Shown: piece by piece, positions 54,719 to 64,000 of the stretch
Numbering within the stretch: the first letter of the stretch is position 1
How the letters are laid out: each line of letters starts with the position of its first letter
Source of the DNA: Nocardioides pini
Lineage (GTDB): Bacteria; Actinomycetota; Actinomycetes; Propionibacteriales; Nocardioidaceae
Assembly (NCBI RefSeq): GCF_026712185.1
Contig: NZ_JAPPUX010000005.1
Span: 174,262 to 238,261, forward strand
DNA: 64,000 nucleotides
Direction of reading: 5' to 3'
Position numbers and translations under genes: made by a program
Notes under the pieces: model-generated
Databases searched by the model: none
Seen by the model: only the letters and a program-made list of their open reading frames with translations
What the model was told of the DNA's origin: nothing

Positions 54719-56122
54719 GTGAGCGTCACCTTCGAGGGGGACACCGACGAGGCCTGGGGCGACGGACCGGCGGCCTACGAGCCGGGTGACTCGCCGCGCT
54801 CCGCGGGTGACCGGACGCCTCCGCAGGACAACGCGGCGGAGCAGAGCGTCCTCGGCTCGATGCTGCTGTCGAAGGACGCGATCGCCGACGTGGTCGACGT
54901 CATCAAGGGCGTCGACTATTACCGCCCCGCCCACGAGGTCATCCACGACGCGATCATCGACCTCTACGGCCGCGGCGAGCCGGCCGACCCGATCACGGTG
55001 GCCGCCGAGCTGCAGAAGCGCGGCGAGCTGGTGCGCATCGGCGGCGCCCCCTACCTCCACACGCTGTCGGCCAACGTCCCGATCGCGGCCAACGCCGGCT
55101 ACTACGCCGAGATCGTGCGCGACAAGGCGATCCTGCGCCGCTTGGTCGAGGCGGGCACCCGCATCGCCGCCCTCGGCTACGCCGGCGAGGGCGAGATCGA
55201 CGACGTCGTCGACCACGCGCAGGCCGAGGTCTACAAGGTCACCGACCGCCGCGCGGCCGTCGACTACGCCCCGCTGAGCGACATCATGAGCGGCGTCCTC
55301 GACGAGATCGAGGCGATCGGCAACCGCGAGGCCGGCCTCTACGGCGTGCCCACCGGCTTCGCCGACCTCGACGACCTCACCAACGGCCTCCACTCCGGCC
55401 AGATGATCATCGTGGCCGCGCGTCCCGCCATGGGCAAAAGTACGCTCGCCCTCGACTTCTGCCGGGCGGCGTCGATCCACAACAACCTCACCAGCGTCTT
55501 CTTCAGCCTCGAGATGACGCGCTCGGAGATCATGATGCGCCTGCTCTCCGCGGAGGCGAAGGTGCCGCTCAACCACATCCGCAACGGCACCATGCGCGAC
55601 GACGACTGGGAGAAGCTCGCCCGCAAGATGGGCCAGGTCTCCGGCGCCCCGATGTTCATCGACGACAGCCCCAACATGACGATGATGGAGATCCGCGCCA
55701 AGGCCCGCCGGCTCAAGCAGCGACACGACCTCAAGCTCATCGTCATCGACTACATGCAGCTGATGAGCTCGGGCAAGAAGGTCGAGTCCCGCCAGCTCGA
55801 GGTCTCGGAGTTCTCCCGCAACATCAAGCTCCTCGCCAAGGAGCTCGAGTGCCCCATCATCGCGCTGTCGCAGCTCAACCGTGGTCCCGAGCAGCGTGGC
55901 GACAAGCGCCCGATGATGAGCGACCTGCGTGAGTCCGGCTCGCTCGAGCAGGACGCCGACATGGTCATCCTGCTCCACCGCGACGACGTCTACGAGAAGG
56001 AGTCGACCCGCCCCGGCGAGGCCGACCTCATCGTTGCCAAGCACCGCAACGGCCCCACCCGCGACCTCACCGTCGCCTTCCAGGGCCACTACTCCCGTTT
56101 CGTCGACATGGCGCAGGGCTGA
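54719..56122 (+). CDS. dnaB: replicative DNA helicase DnaB
   Basis: A 467-residue hexameric helicase that unwinds DNA at the fork. The N-terminal domain has PPQDNAAEQSVLGSMLL; the RecA-like domain has Walker A AARPAMGKST at about residues 232-241 and IVIDYMQLMSS as Walker B, plus QLNRGPEQRGDKRPMMSDLRESG. It has no intein, unlike many mycobacterial DnaB genes. The GTG at 54719 follows GGAGGG at good spacing; an ATG 15 bases earlier is the alternative. DciA at 12709 is the expected loader. Confidence 0.97.
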   Translation: MSVTFEGDTDEAWGDGPAAYEPGDSPRSAGDRTPPQDNAAEQSVLGSMLLSKDAIADVVDVIKGVDYYRPAHEVIHDAIIDLYGRGEPADPITVAAELQKRGELVRIGGAPYLHTLSANVPIAANAGYYAEIVRDKAILRRLVEAGTRIAALGYAGEGEIDDVVDHAQAEVYKVTDRRAAVDYAPLSDIMSGVLDEIEAIGNREAGLYGVPTGFADLDDLTNGLHSGQMIIVAARPAMGKSTLALDFCRAASIHNNLTSVFFSLEMTRSEIMMRLLSAEAKVPLNHIRNGTMRDDDWEKLARKMGQVSGAPMFIDDSPNMTMMEIRAKARRLKQRHDLKLIVIDYMQLMSSGKKVESRQLEVSEFSRNIKLLAKELECPIIALSQLNRGPEQRGDKRPMMSDLRESGSLEQDADMVILLHRDDVYEKESTRPGEADLIVAKHRNGPTRDLTVAFQGHYSRFVDMAQG

Positions 56123-56230
56123 GCGGCTCTCGCTGCCGTCGCTGCGTGCCGCACCTCCTCTGCCTCGGGACAGAGAGGGGTGCGTCTGCAGGCAGAGGTC
56201 CGGACCGTCGCACAGGCGTAGCCTGCGGGA

Positions 56231-57454
56231 ATGACGGGTCGCGAGGCCGAGCAGGCGCACGACCACGGAGCGTGGGCCATGCTGGGCCGTCGGCTGTCGC
56301 CCTGCCTGGACCTGGCGATCGGGCTGACCGCGGCAGCACTGTCCGTGGCGTCGTTGCTCGGCACCGACGTGGGCAGCGTCGACGCGCGGCTCGAGCCCGC
56401 CGACCCGTTCTCGGTGGCCGCCACGCTCGTGGCAGGACTGTCCCTCGCTTGGCGTCGGCGGCGCCCGGTGGCCGCGTTCGTCGTGTTCGTCACGTGCTGC
56501 CTCCTCGTGACCCTCACCGGCCACTACATCGGCCTGCTCTCGGTGCTGCTGCTGTTCAGCCTCTACTCGCTCGCCGCACACAGTCGACGCAGGAACGGCG
56601 TGACCGGCCTCGTGCTCTGCCTGCTCGTCTTCATCGGCCTCGCCCTCCTGGACGTCCCCGACCTGGGCACGTCGGACCTCCTCCAGGCGTGCGCGCTGCT
56701 GCTCACGGCGTGGGCCCTCGGCGACGCGATCCGCTCGCGCCGGACCCAGCAGTCGGAGCGGCTGCGGATCGCCGAGCAGGAGGCGGCCACCGCCCGCGAG
56801 CTGGCGGCGCGCGCCGTCGTCGAGGAGCGGCTGCGGATCGCCCGCGAGCTGCACGACATCGTCGCGCACAGCATGTCCCTGATCGCCGTGCAGGCGGGCG
56901 TCGGCGGTCATGTGATCCGCAGTGACGTCGCCGCTGCCGAGCGTGCGCTCGAGATCATCGCCGAGACCAGCCGCGACGCGCTGACCCAGACCCGCTCGAT
57001 GCTGGGCCTGCTCCGGGCCGACGACGCCGACCCGGCAGCCGCCCCGCTGCAGAGCATCGATGAGCTCGAGGACCTCGTGCGCGGCGTGCGCGCGGCCGGC
57101 GTCGACGTCGTCCTGACCGTCACCGGTCCGGTGCGCACGCTCGACACCGCCATCGAGCTGACCGCCTACCGCATCGTTCAGGAGTCCCTGACCAACGTGC
57201 TCAAGCACTCCGGCGCGCAGTTGGCGCGGGTCACGGTGGCGTATGTCGACGACGGGGTCGACGTCGAGGTCACGGACGGAGGTCGTGGGGGATCGCCGGC
57301 TCGGGCCGGCACCGATGTCTCGAGCGGGCACGGCCTCACGGGCCTGCGTGAGCGGGTCCGGCTGCTGGGCGGCACCCTCGAGTACGGCGCCCCCGGCGGG
57401 GTCGGGTTCCGGGTGGCGGCGCACCTGCCCTCGTCGATGGTGGTGGCGTCGTGA
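56231..57454 (+). CDS. NarL/DesK-type sensor histidine kinase
   Basis: A 407-residue sensor kinase. About five membrane segments (residues 24-165) form the sensor, with no extracellular domain. The HisKA_3 domain has the phospho-acceptor H208 in RIARELHDIVAHSMS, and the ATPase domain has VQESLTNVLKHSG and GHGLTGLRERV. It transfers phosphate to the response regulator whose GTG overlaps its stop. The signal is unknown. Confidence 0.92.
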   Translation: MTGREAEQAHDHGAWAMLGRRLSPCLDLAIGLTAAALSVASLLGTDVGSVDARLEPADPFSVAATLVAGLSLAWRRRRPVAAFVVFVTCCLLVTLTGHYIGLLSVLLLFSLYSLAAHSRRRNGVTGLVLCLLVFIGLALLDVPDLGTSDLLQACALLLTAWALGDAIRSRRTQQSERLRIAEQEAATARELAARAVVEERLRIARELHDIVAHSMSLIAVQAGVGGHVIRSDVAAAERALEIIAETSRDALTQTRSMLGLLRADDADPAAAPLQSIDELEDLVRGVRAAGVDVVLTVTGPVRTLDTAIELTAYRIVQESLTNVLKHSGAQLARVTVAYVDDGVDVEVTDGGRGGSPARAGTDVSSGHGLTGLRERVRLLGGTLEYGAPGGVGFRVAAHLPSSMVVAS

Positions 57455-58110
57455 TCCGGGTGGCGGTCGTCGACGACCAGGAGCTGGTCCGTTCCGGTTT
57501 CGTCGTGCTCCTGGGCTCCAGCCCCGACATCGAGGTCGTCGGTGAGGCGGGTGACGGGGCCGGGGCATGGGAGCTGTGTCGCCGCACGACTCCCGACGTG
57601 GTCCTGATGGACGTCCGCATGCCGAGGATGGACGGCCTGGAGGCGACTCGCCGGATCATGGCCGACCCGCGATGTGCCGGCACGCACGTGCTGGTGCTGA
57701 CGACGTTCGACGAGGATGCGCTCGTCCACGAGGCGCTGCGTGCCGGTGCGAGCGGCTTCCTGCTCAAGGACACCAGGCCGTCCCGGCTGCTGGATGCCGT
57801 CTCCGTCGTGGCGGCGGGTGACGCGCTGCTCGCGCCATCGGTCACGCGTCGATTGATCGAGCAGTTCGCGACGCTGCCGAGCCGGCCGGTCGCCTCGACC
57901 GACGACGGCCTGACCGATCGTGAGCGCGAGGTGCTCGTCGCCGTGTCGTCCGGCCTGTCGAACCAGGAGATCGCCGACTCGCTGCACATGGGCTACGGCA
58001 CCGTGAAGACCCACGTGAGCCACCTGCTCACCAAGCTCGGGTGCCGGGACCGCGCGCAGCTGGTGATGCATGCCTACGAGTCGGGGCTGACCGTCCCCGG
58101 GAGCCGATGA
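57451..58110 (+). CDS. NarL/LuxR-type response regulator
   Basis: A 219-residue regulator. The receiver domain has acidic residues D8-D9, phospho-acceptor D54 (VVLMDVRMPRMDG) and a switch Lys in FLLKDT. The C-terminal LuxR helix-turn-helix is LTDREREVLVAVSSGLSNQEIADSLHMGYGTVKTHVSHLL. It is translationally coupled to the kinase gene. The next gene, a CPBP protease, lies 111 bases downstream and may be a target. Confidence 0.93.
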   Translation: MIRVAVVDDQELVRSGFVVLLGSSPDIEVVGEAGDGAGAWELCRRTTPDVVLMDVRMPRMDGLEATRRIMADPRCAGTHVLVLTTFDEDALVHEALRAGASGFLLKDTRPSRLLDAVSVVAAGDALLAPSVTRRLIEQFATLPSRPVASTDDGLTDREREVLVAVSSGLSNQEIADSLHMGYGTVKTHVSHLLTKLGCRDRAQLVMHAYESGLTVPGSR

Positions 58111-58221
58111 CCTCTGCCCCGGGTCCCGACCCGCGAGGTCCTCGGACAGATGTGCGGCACCCTCCGCGGCGGCGAGGTTGGTGGAACGGCCAGACAGGCC
58201 GGACAGCCATCGGAGGATCCC

Positions 58222-59082
58222 ATGTCACGACCACTTCGCGAGGCCACGACCTACCTCGTGCTCGCCTTCACCCTCGCCATCGGCATCGCCGTCGCGATGC
58301 CCCACGCCGGCATCAACGTGCTCCTCAGCGCGTTCGCGCCCGTCACGGCCCTGGTCATCATCACCTTCACCGTCACCCCCCGCGGCAGGCGACGGGCCCT
58401 GTGGAGCGAGTTCGGGCTGAACCGCTCGGGCAAGCGGCTCTGGCCGTTCGCGCTGGTGGTCCCCATGCTCCTCGCCGGCAGCGCGTACGCCGCGGCGCTG
58501 GTGCTGGACGTCGCGGACCTGCGGGAGATCGACCTGACGTCGTCGGGTGTCGCGCTCTGGAGCGCGAACCTCGCGACGATGCTGGCCTCGATGACCGTCC
58601 TCTTCCTGGCCGAGGAGCTCGGCTGGCGCGCCTACCTGCTGCCGAGGATCCAGCAGCTCACCAGCCGTCGTCGGGCCGCCCTCGTCACCGGCTTCATCCA
58701 CGGCTGCTTCCACCTGCCGCTGATCCTGGTCGCCACGACCTACGACCAGCACGGCAGCCGGTGGCTGGTGGCACCGGTCGTGGTCGCCACGATCACCATG
58801 GGCGGGGTCTTCTACGCCTACGTGTGGGACCGCACCCACAGCGTCTGGCCCGTCGCGATGGCGCACGGTGCGGTGAACACCGCGTTCACCCTCGGCGCGG
58901 CCGCGGTCGTGGCGAGGTCCGAGGCGGGGCTGGCGTACGTCGCCGACGAGAGCGGCATCGCCACCTTCGCGGCGGTGGCCGTGGTGGGCGCGCTGCTCCT
59001 CGCCCGGGCCCGCGTGTGGCGCACCGGCACCGACGCGGTCGTCACGGGTAGCGCGCGAGCTCCTGTCGCAGCCGCTCGGTGA
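58222..59082 (+). CDS. CPBP family intramembrane metalloprotease
   Basis: A 286-residue polytopic protein of the Abi/CPBP (CAAX protease-like) family. The catalytic motifs are EELGWRAYLLP (E131-E132-x3-R136), FIHGCFHLP (with H160 and H164) and a later His in MAHGAVNTAF. It probably cleaves or processes membrane peptides. GGAGG precedes the ATG. Its end overlaps the convergent hydrolase gene by 41 bases. The two-component system upstream may control it. Confidence 0.88.
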   Translation: MSRPLREATTYLVLAFTLAIGIAVAMPHAGINVLLSAFAPVTALVIITFTVTPRGRRRALWSEFGLNRSGKRLWPFALVVPMLLAGSAYAAALVLDVADLREIDLTSSGVALWSANLATMLASMTVLFLAEELGWRAYLLPRIQQLTSRRRAALVTGFIHGCFHLPLILVATTYDQHGSRWLVAPVVVATITMGGVFYAYVWDRTHSVWPVAMAHGAVNTAFTLGAAAVVARSEAGLAYVADESGIATFAAVAVVGALLLARARVWRTGTDAVVTGSARAPVAAAR

Positions 59083-60706
59083 TGTCCGGCGTCCATCCCT
59101 CCGGCTGGAGCAAGTTGACCCAGCCGGCGGCGTGCTCGCCGGAGAAGTTGTGCCCGTGCGCGGGCTGGGTCGAGAAGGCGGCGGCGAGGTCGGCCGACAC
59201 CTGCAGGAAGGTGACGTACGGGATCCAGCGCATCGCGCCGGGCACGTCGTCGCCGTGCGGCTCCTCGAGCCAGTCGGGCCGGGTCAGCAACAGGTCGGGG
59301 CTCCACCAGGTGACCGGGTCGGACGCGTGCTGCAGGTAGAGCACGCGGCTCCCCGGCCACGGCTCGCCCTCCGGTGGCGGACGCTCGGCCTTGGTGGTGA
59401 AGCGGATGATCCGTCCCTCGCGGTAGACGGGCTCGACCTCGCGCGAGCCGGCGTCGCGGTCCTCGATGAAGCTGCGGTAGAGCGGGTTGAAGTTGGGGGG
59501 ACCCACCAGGAGCGCGCCCGAGGTCCGGTTGTCGAGGTCGAACTCGCCGCTGAAGGCGGCCTCGGCGCCGAACGACCCGAGGCTCTCGCCGAACACGTAG
59601 AGCTCCGGCCGCTCGTCGAACGGCAGGCTGGACCAGCGCGCGTAGACGGCGTCGAACAACGCCCTCCCGGCGTCGCGGGCGCGGGCCGAGTCGACGACGA
59701 AGGACAGCCAGGAGGGCAGGTGGGAGTACTGCATGCCGACGATCGCGGAGTCCCCACCGGTGACGTACTCGAAGCCGCTGGCCGCACTCGGCTCGACCCA
59801 GCCGGTCCCGGTGGTGGTGACCACGAGGAGGTGCTGCCGCTCGAAGCCGCCGGCCCGCTCGAGGTCGGCCACCGCGAGCGCGGCCTGCTGCTCGGTGTCG
59901 TCGGCGTTGGCGAGCCCCGTGAAGATGCGGATCGGCTCCATCGACGGGCGGTCCGTCAGCTCGGTGATGTCCTCGCTCGACGGGCCCCTTGCCACGAAGG
60001 TCCGCCCCTCCCGGCCGAGCTCGTCCCAGTCGACCAGCGACTCCGGGCTCCCCGACCGCAGCGGCGTCGACGGGCGGTCGACGCCGTCCGGCGTCTCGAG
60101 GTCCCCGAGGGCGAACGACGCGTCGAGGGCGCGCAGGCCCGCGTCGGCGGCCACGCCGCTGAGCAGCGCCCACGCCAGGAAGCCCACCGACACGACCCCC
60201 AGCACCCGGGCGACCGAGGGCCTGAGGCGCCGCTCGAGCAACCGGGCCACCCGTCGGGCGAGGGCTCGGGCGCCGCGCGCCAGGGCGAGGAGGAGCGCGG
60301 CCACGACCAGCGCCACCGGTGGGACCAGGAGCACGAACGCGACGGGCGTCGACTCCGTCCCGGCGAGCTCGTGCGCCTCGTCCTGCCACCGGACACCCAC
60401 GGCGAGGCTCGTGGCCAGGGCCGCGACCCCTCCCACGAGGAGGACCGAGCGAGCCAGGTCCGGCCACGGCTCGCGGGGGCGGTCGCGCAGCCCCCGCCAG
60501 CACCAGGCGACGAAGACCCCGAAGCCGTAGCCCGAGGCCGCGGCCGTGCCGGTGACCGCGCCCTGCGCCAGCGGGGACCGCGGGAGCAGGGACGGGGTCA
60601 GGGAGAGGCAGGCGAGCACGATCGCGAACGCCAGCCCCGCCGGGAGCAGGCGGGAGCGGCGGACCGGCCCCACCAGCCGCTCGGCCCACCCGGGTACGGC
60701 GCCCAC
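59042..60706 (-). CDS. membrane-anchored alpha/beta hydrolase family protein
   Basis: A 554-residue protein with four to five membrane segments in the first 200 residues (GLAFAIVLACLSLTPSLLP, SVLLVGGVAALATSLAVG, VAFVLLVPPVALVVAALLLALA) and a soluble C-terminal hydrolase-like domain. The likely nucleophile is Ser in FGESLGSFGAEAAF near residue 375, with HASDPVTWWSPDLL and GHNFSGEHAAGW later. This matches the actinobacterial alpha/beta-hydrolase 9 type membrane proteins. The substrate is unknown. Start GTG. Confidence 0.78.
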   Translation of the reverse strand: MGAVPGWAERLVGPVRRSRLLPAGLAFAIVLACLSLTPSLLPRSPLAQGAVTGTAAASGYGFGVFVAWCWRGLRDRPREPWPDLARSVLLVGGVAALATSLAVGVRWQDEAHELAGTESTPVAFVLLVPPVALVVAALLLALARGARALARRVARLLERRLRPSVARVLGVVSVGFLAWALLSGVAADAGLRALDASFALGDLETPDGVDRPSTPLRSGSPESLVDWDELGREGRTFVARGPSSEDITELTDRPSMEPIRIFTGLANADDTEQQAALAVADLERAGGFERQHLLVVTTTGTGWVEPSAASGFEYVTGGDSAIVGMQYSHLPSWLSFVVDSARARDAGRALFDAVYARWSSLPFDERPELYVFGESLGSFGAEAAFSGEFDLDNRTSGALLVGPPNFNPLYRSFIEDRDAGSREVEPVYREGRIIRFTTKAERPPPEGEPWPGSRVLYLQHASDPVTWWSPDLLLTRPDWLEEPHGDDVPGAMRWIPYVTFLQVSADLAAAFSTQPAHGHNFSGEHAAGWVNLLQPEGWTPDITERLRQELARYP

Positions 60707-60717
60707 CTCGCCGGCGT

Positions 60718-61998
60718 TCAGTAGTCGACCGGGTCGCGTGCGATGGGGCAGGTCATGCAGTGGCCGCCGCCTCGACCGCGGCCCAGCTCCGCACCGACGA
60801 TCGGGATCACCTCGACACCCGCGTCGCGCAGCAGTGCGTTGGTGTAGGTGTTGCGGTCATAGGTGAACACCACGCCCGGCTCCACGGCGACGGCGTTGTT
60901 GCCGCTGTCCCACTGCTGCCGCTCGGAGGCGTAGACGTCGCCACCGGTCTCGAGGGCTCGGAGCTCGCTGAGCCCCAACGCCTCGGCGACGACGTCGACG
61001 AACGCGCGGTCGCCCTCGTCGGTGACCTCGATCCCGTGCGCGTTGTCCCCCGGGCGGAGGGAGAAGGAGTGGATGCCGTCCACGATGCCCGGGAAGTACG
61101 TGACGACGTCGCGGTCGGCGAAGGTGAAGACGGTGTCGAGGTGCATCGCGGCGCGCAGCTTCGGCATCCCGGCGACGACCACCCGCTCGGCGGCTCCCTG
61201 CTCGAACAGCGCCCGCGCGACCTGGGTGATGGCCTGGCGTGAGGTCCGCTCGCTCATCCCGACCAGGACGGTCGCGTTGCCGATCGGCATGACGTCGCCG
61301 CCCTCGATGGTCGCCAGCCCCCAGTCGAGCTCAGGGTCGCCCCACCACACGGTCGATCCGGCGTAGTCGGGGTGGAACTCGTAGATCGCCTTGTAGAGCA
61401 GCGTCTCGTCGTGCCGGGCCGGCCAGTAGAGCGGGTTCATGGTCAGGCCGCCGTAGAGCCAGCACGTGGTGTCGCGGGTGTAGAGCGTGTTGGGCAGCGG
61501 CTGCATCAGGTAGTCCCTGGCGCCCGTCGACTCCCGCGCCAGGGCGACGAAGCCGGACCGGAAGTCGTCGGGGAGGTCGGTGGTGGCGAGTCCCCCGACC
61601 AGCAGCTCCGCGAGCCGGGCCTCGTCCAGGGTGGACAGGTAGGCGCGCGTCTCGTCGACGAGGCCGTAGCCCACCTGGTTCTGGGTGATCTTCCGCTCGA
61701 GCAGCCAGTCCTTCGCGCCCGGCACCGCCATCGTCTGCGCCAGGAGGTCGTGCAGCTCGACCACCTCCACGCCGCGCTCCTCCAGCGCCGACACGAAGTC
61801 CGCGTGGTCCTTCTCCGCGTTGTCGACCCACATGACGTCGTCGAAGAGGAGCGAGTCGGAGTTGGTCGGCGTGAGCCGGCGGTGCGCGAGGCCCGGTGAG
61901 CACACGAGGACCTTGCGCAGCCGGCCGACCTCGGAGTGCACGCCGTGCTGCCCGGCGGCTGCCTCGCCGCCGGACCCCGGCGTCTGCGGTGTGGTCAT
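60718..61998 (-). CDS. arcA: arginine deiminase
   Basis: A 426-residue guanidino-modifying enzyme that converts arginine to citrulline and ammonia. The early [45 protein letters not shown] and the C-terminal [15 protein letters not shown] with catalytic C414 are all in place. It lies downstream of an amino acid antiporter gene, with 24 bases between. The other steps of the pathway (ornithine carbamoyltransferase, carbamate kinase) are not in the window. Confidence 0.95.
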   Translation of the reverse strand: MTTPQTPGSGGEAAAGQHGVHSEVGRLRKVLVCSPGLAHRRLTPTNSDSLLFDDVMWVDNAEKDHADFVSALEERGVEVVELHDLLAQTMAVPGAKDWLLERKITQNQVGYGLVDETRAYLSTLDEARLAELLVGGLATTDLPDDFRSGFVALARESTGARDYLMQPLPNTLYTRDTTCWLYGGLTMNPLYWPARHDETLLYKAIYEFHPDYAGSTVWWGDPELDWGLATIEGGDVMPIGNATVLVGMSERTSRQAITQVARALFEQGAAERVVVAGMPKLRAAMHLDTVFTFADRDVVTYFPGIVDGIHSFSLRPGDNAHGIEVTDEGDRAFVDVVAEALGLSELRALETGGDVYASERQQWDSGNNAVAVEPGVVFTYDRNTYTNALLRDAGVEVIPIVGAELGRGRGGGHCMTCPIARDPVDY

Positions 61999-62022
61999 TG
62001 CGCGGTTCCTTCCATGGGGTGT

Positions 62023-63489
62023 TCAAAGGGTGATGCGACCGGTCCACAGGCCGACGACGCCGGCGACGCCGGCGACCACGATGACGACGAAGAGGCCGAT
62101 CTCGGCCGGGGTGAAGATGCGCCGGCCGCGCTCGCTGCGCGCCTTGACGTAGAGCAGCGACGCCGGTGCGAGGAGCACCGCGGACAGCAGCAGGAACTCG
62201 AGGCCGGCGGCGTCGAAGAGGAAGAGCGTGTAGACCGTGGCCGCCCCCGCGACGACCCCCTCCCGGCGCTTGATTCGCGGCTCCTCGCCCTCGTAGGACT
62301 CCCCGGTCAGGGCCAGCTTCAACGAGTACGCCGCAGCCAGGAAGTAGGGCAGCAGGGCCAGGCTCGTGGCCAGGTCGAGGAGGAAGTTCAGCGCGTCGGT
62401 CACCACGAGCGTCAGGAGCAGGACGGACTGGACCGCGATCGAGGTGACCACGAGCGCCGTGATCGGCGTGCCGCTGTCGTTCTCGCGACCCAGGAAGGCG
62501 GGGAGGTCGTCGTTGCGCGCGGGGATGTACATCACCTCGGCCGCCATCAACGTCCACGCGAGGTAGGCGCCCAGGACCGACACGATCACCCCGATGCTGA
62601 TGAACGTCTCGCCCCAGTCCCCGACGACGTGGGCGAACAGGCCGACCATCGACGGCTGTCGGGTGTCGGCGATCTCCGGCTGGGGCAGGACGGCGTAGCT
62701 CGAGAGCGTGACGAGCGAGAAGATCGACAGCACGCTGAGGAAGCCCATGACGGTCGCCCGGCCCACGTCCTCGCGCTTCTGCGCGTAGCGCGAGTAGACG
62801 CTCGCCCCCTCGATGCCGATGAACACGAACGTCGTGATGATCATCGTGTTGCGCACCTGCTCGTCCAGGGATCCCAGGTCGCCGTAGCCGTAGGCGGTCC
62901 AGTTGTCGGCGAAGACGCCGGCATCGAGGTTCACCAGGAGCACCACGATGAACACCAGGATCGGCAGGATCTTGAAGATCGTGACGATGCGGTTGATCAC
63001 CGCAGCGTCTCGCACGCCGCGGGCGATCAGCACGTGGAACAACCAGACGCCCGCCGTCGACAGCGCGAGCGCCACCACGGTGTCGCCGTCGCCGAAGCTG
63101 TCGAAGAACGCCCCCAGCGTCGCGGTGATGAACACCCAGTAGAAGGCATTGCCCGCGACGGTGCTGGCCCAGAAGCCGATGGCGGAGTTGAAGCCGGCGT
63201 AGTCGCCGAACCCGGCCTTGGCGTAGATGAAGACACCCGAGTCCAGCTGGGGCTTGCGGAGCGCGAGGTTCTGGAAGACGAAGGCCAGCATCAGCATGCC
63301 GGTGCCGGCGATCGCCCACGCGATCAGCGACCCGAGGATGCCGGTGGCGACACCGAAGCGTGCCGGCAGGGAGAACACGCCCGCTCCGACCATGCCGCCG
63401 ATCACCATGGCGGTGAGGGTCGGCAGCGTCATCTTCTGGACGGGGCTGCTCTCCGTGGCAGCGGCCGGTGCCGGCTCGGGTGTGCTCAT
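62023..63489 (-). CDS. basic amino acid antiporter, arginine/ornithine type
   Basis: A 488-residue APC-superfamily transporter with about 12-13 membrane segments. It begins with a short tail then LPTLTAMVIGGMVGAGVFSLPARFG, the typical first helix with GxG motif, followed by SGVFIYAKAGFGDYAGFNSAIGFW. With arcA directly downstream it is probably the ArcD-like arginine/ornithine exchanger. The ATG at 63489 has GGGGGGA upstream. Confidence 0.88.
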   Translation of the reverse strand: MSTPEPAPAAATESSPVQKMTLPTLTAMVIGGMVGAGVFSLPARFGVATGILGSLIAWAIAGTGMLMLAFVFQNLALRKPQLDSGVFIYAKAGFGDYAGFNSAIGFWASTVAGNAFYWVFITATLGAFFDSFGDGDTVVALALSTAGVWLFHVLIARGVRDAAVINRIVTIFKILPILVFIVVLLVNLDAGVFADNWTAYGYGDLGSLDEQVRNTMIITTFVFIGIEGASVYSRYAQKREDVGRATVMGFLSVLSIFSLVTLSSYAVLPQPEIADTRQPSMVGLFAHVVGDWGETFISIGVIVSVLGAYLAWTLMAAEVMYIPARNDDLPAFLGRENDSGTPITALVVTSIAVQSVLLLTLVVTDALNFLLDLATSLALLPYFLAAAYSLKLALTGESYEGEEPRIKRREGVVAGAATVYTLFLFDAAGLEFLLLSAVLLAPASLLYVKARSERGRRIFTPAEIGLFVVIVVAGVAGVVGLWTGRITL

Positions 63490-63669
63490 GTCGTCCCCCC
63501 GGCAGCTGCGGCCGACCGGCCGGACGTGTTCGCCGAGACGCGCATGGGCCTGATCCTCCGACGCAACCCCCGCCGAGCGGGTCCCCCGCTGCGGGGGAGG
63601 CCACCGCCGCCGTGTCGTGCGCAGACTCGGCACCGGACCGGACCGACCTGCGGAGAGGAGCCGGGGGAC

Positions 63670-64000
63670 GTGCGTCACCAGGGCTGGGCCTCGGTCGTAC
63701 GCGGTGGCGCGGTGCTGCTGTTCGTTTGCGCGCTGGGCGCGTGTGCGGACTCCGATGACGGCGACTCGCCCTCGACGTCCTCGACGCCGGCTGCCACGAC
63801 GATCGACGCCGCCGCGCTCGACGGGGCGACGTACGCCTCGACCTCCGTCGAGGGCGCCGAGCTGGTGGAGGGGACGACCGTCCAGGTCGGGTTCGAGGAC
63901 GACACCATGTCGGTCTGGGCCGGGTGCAACACCCTGTTCGGGCCCTTCGAGGTCGACGGCACGACCATCGCGTGGGCGTCCGAGCCGGCCGCGACGATGA
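63670..64000 (+). CDS. lipoprotein with META domain, truncated by window end
   Basis: The first 110 residues are visible. The N-terminus has a signal with lipobox LGAC (GAVLLFVCALGACADSD), so it is a lipoprotein. An acidic Ser/Thr linker leads to LDGATYASTSVEGAELVEGTTVQVGFEDDTMSVWAGCNTLFG, the start of a META/HslJ-type domain. It is probably a surface lipoprotein with a stress-related role. The gene is divergent from the antiporter and continues past the window. Confidence 0.78.
   Translation, partial: MRHQGWASVVRGGAVLLFVCALGACADSDDGDSPSTSSTPAATTIDAAALDGATYASTSVEGAELVEGTTVQVGFEDDTMSVWAGCNTLFGPFEVDGTTIAWASEPAATM

Overview
The window is the replication-origin region of a high-GC Gram-positive bacterium, almost certainly an actinomycete. 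The gene order dciA-recF-gnd-dnaN-[oriC]-dnaA-rpmH-rnpA-yidD-yidC-jag-rsmG-parA-parB followed by trxA-trxB-sigM-murJ is the actinobacterial oriC arrangement. Inositol-phosphate synthase, a class F sortase, a separate pseudokinase beside MurJ, and dispersed palindromic repeats of a kind I associate with Nocardioides fit Nocardioidaceae; the family assignment is an inference from gene order and style, not from a search. Nearly the whole window is core chromosome: there is no prophage, insertion sequence, CRISPR array or integrative element.

Layout. 1-6300: accessory metabolism (acyltransferase, patatin, DUF3817, SURF1, an ECF42-type sigma factor with its YCII partner, a LysE exporter). 6433-12395: tRNA-Ala and tRNA-Ile around a 41-residue DLW-39-type gene, then DUF3566, gyrA and gyrB. 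12709-18600: dciA, recF, gnd, dnaN, a DnaA-box-rich oriC candidate, dnaA. 19105-24365: rpmH to parB on the other strand, with three parS sites inside the rsmG and parA coding sequences. 24376-24613: three tandem 63-bp palindrome-bearing repeats and a small repeat shared with dnaA. 24612-36373: acyltransferase, aminotransferase, GNAT, thioredoxin system, sigM with a putative anti-sigma gene, pseudokinase, murJ, DUF6049. 36427-45649: CCA-adding enzyme, inositol-phosphate synthase, PadR regulator, bifunctional penicillin-binding protein, membrane protein, an alanine racemase-like protein and a FemX-like protein. 45711-47661: a strongly folded leader region, a PPTS-repeat surface protein and a class F sortase. 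47662-56122: endonuclease IV, Ser/Thr kinase, rpsF-ssb-rpsR-rplI, a secreted protein, a MATE exporter, and dnaB behind a second DnaA-box cluster. 56231-64000: a NarL-type two-component system, CPBP protease, alpha/beta hydrolase, arginine deiminase with an amino acid antiporter, and a truncated META-domain lipoprotein.

The genes centre on chromosome replication and segregation (gyrAB, dciA, recF, dnaN, dnaA, parAB, ssb, dnaB), on ribosome and membrane-protein assembly (rpmH, rnpA, yidD, yidC, jag, rsmG, rpsF, rpsR, rplI), and on cell-wall building (murJ, pseudokinase, penicillin-binding protein, FemX-like, alanine racemase-like, sortase). The most interesting sequence signals are non-coding: a 20-bp motif that recurs at all three DnaA-box clusters (dnaA-dnaN, dnaA-rpmH, upstream of dnaB), the palindromic tandem repeats beside parB, the repeat shared between dnaA domain II and the parB downstream region, and the folded leader before the surface protein-sortase pair.
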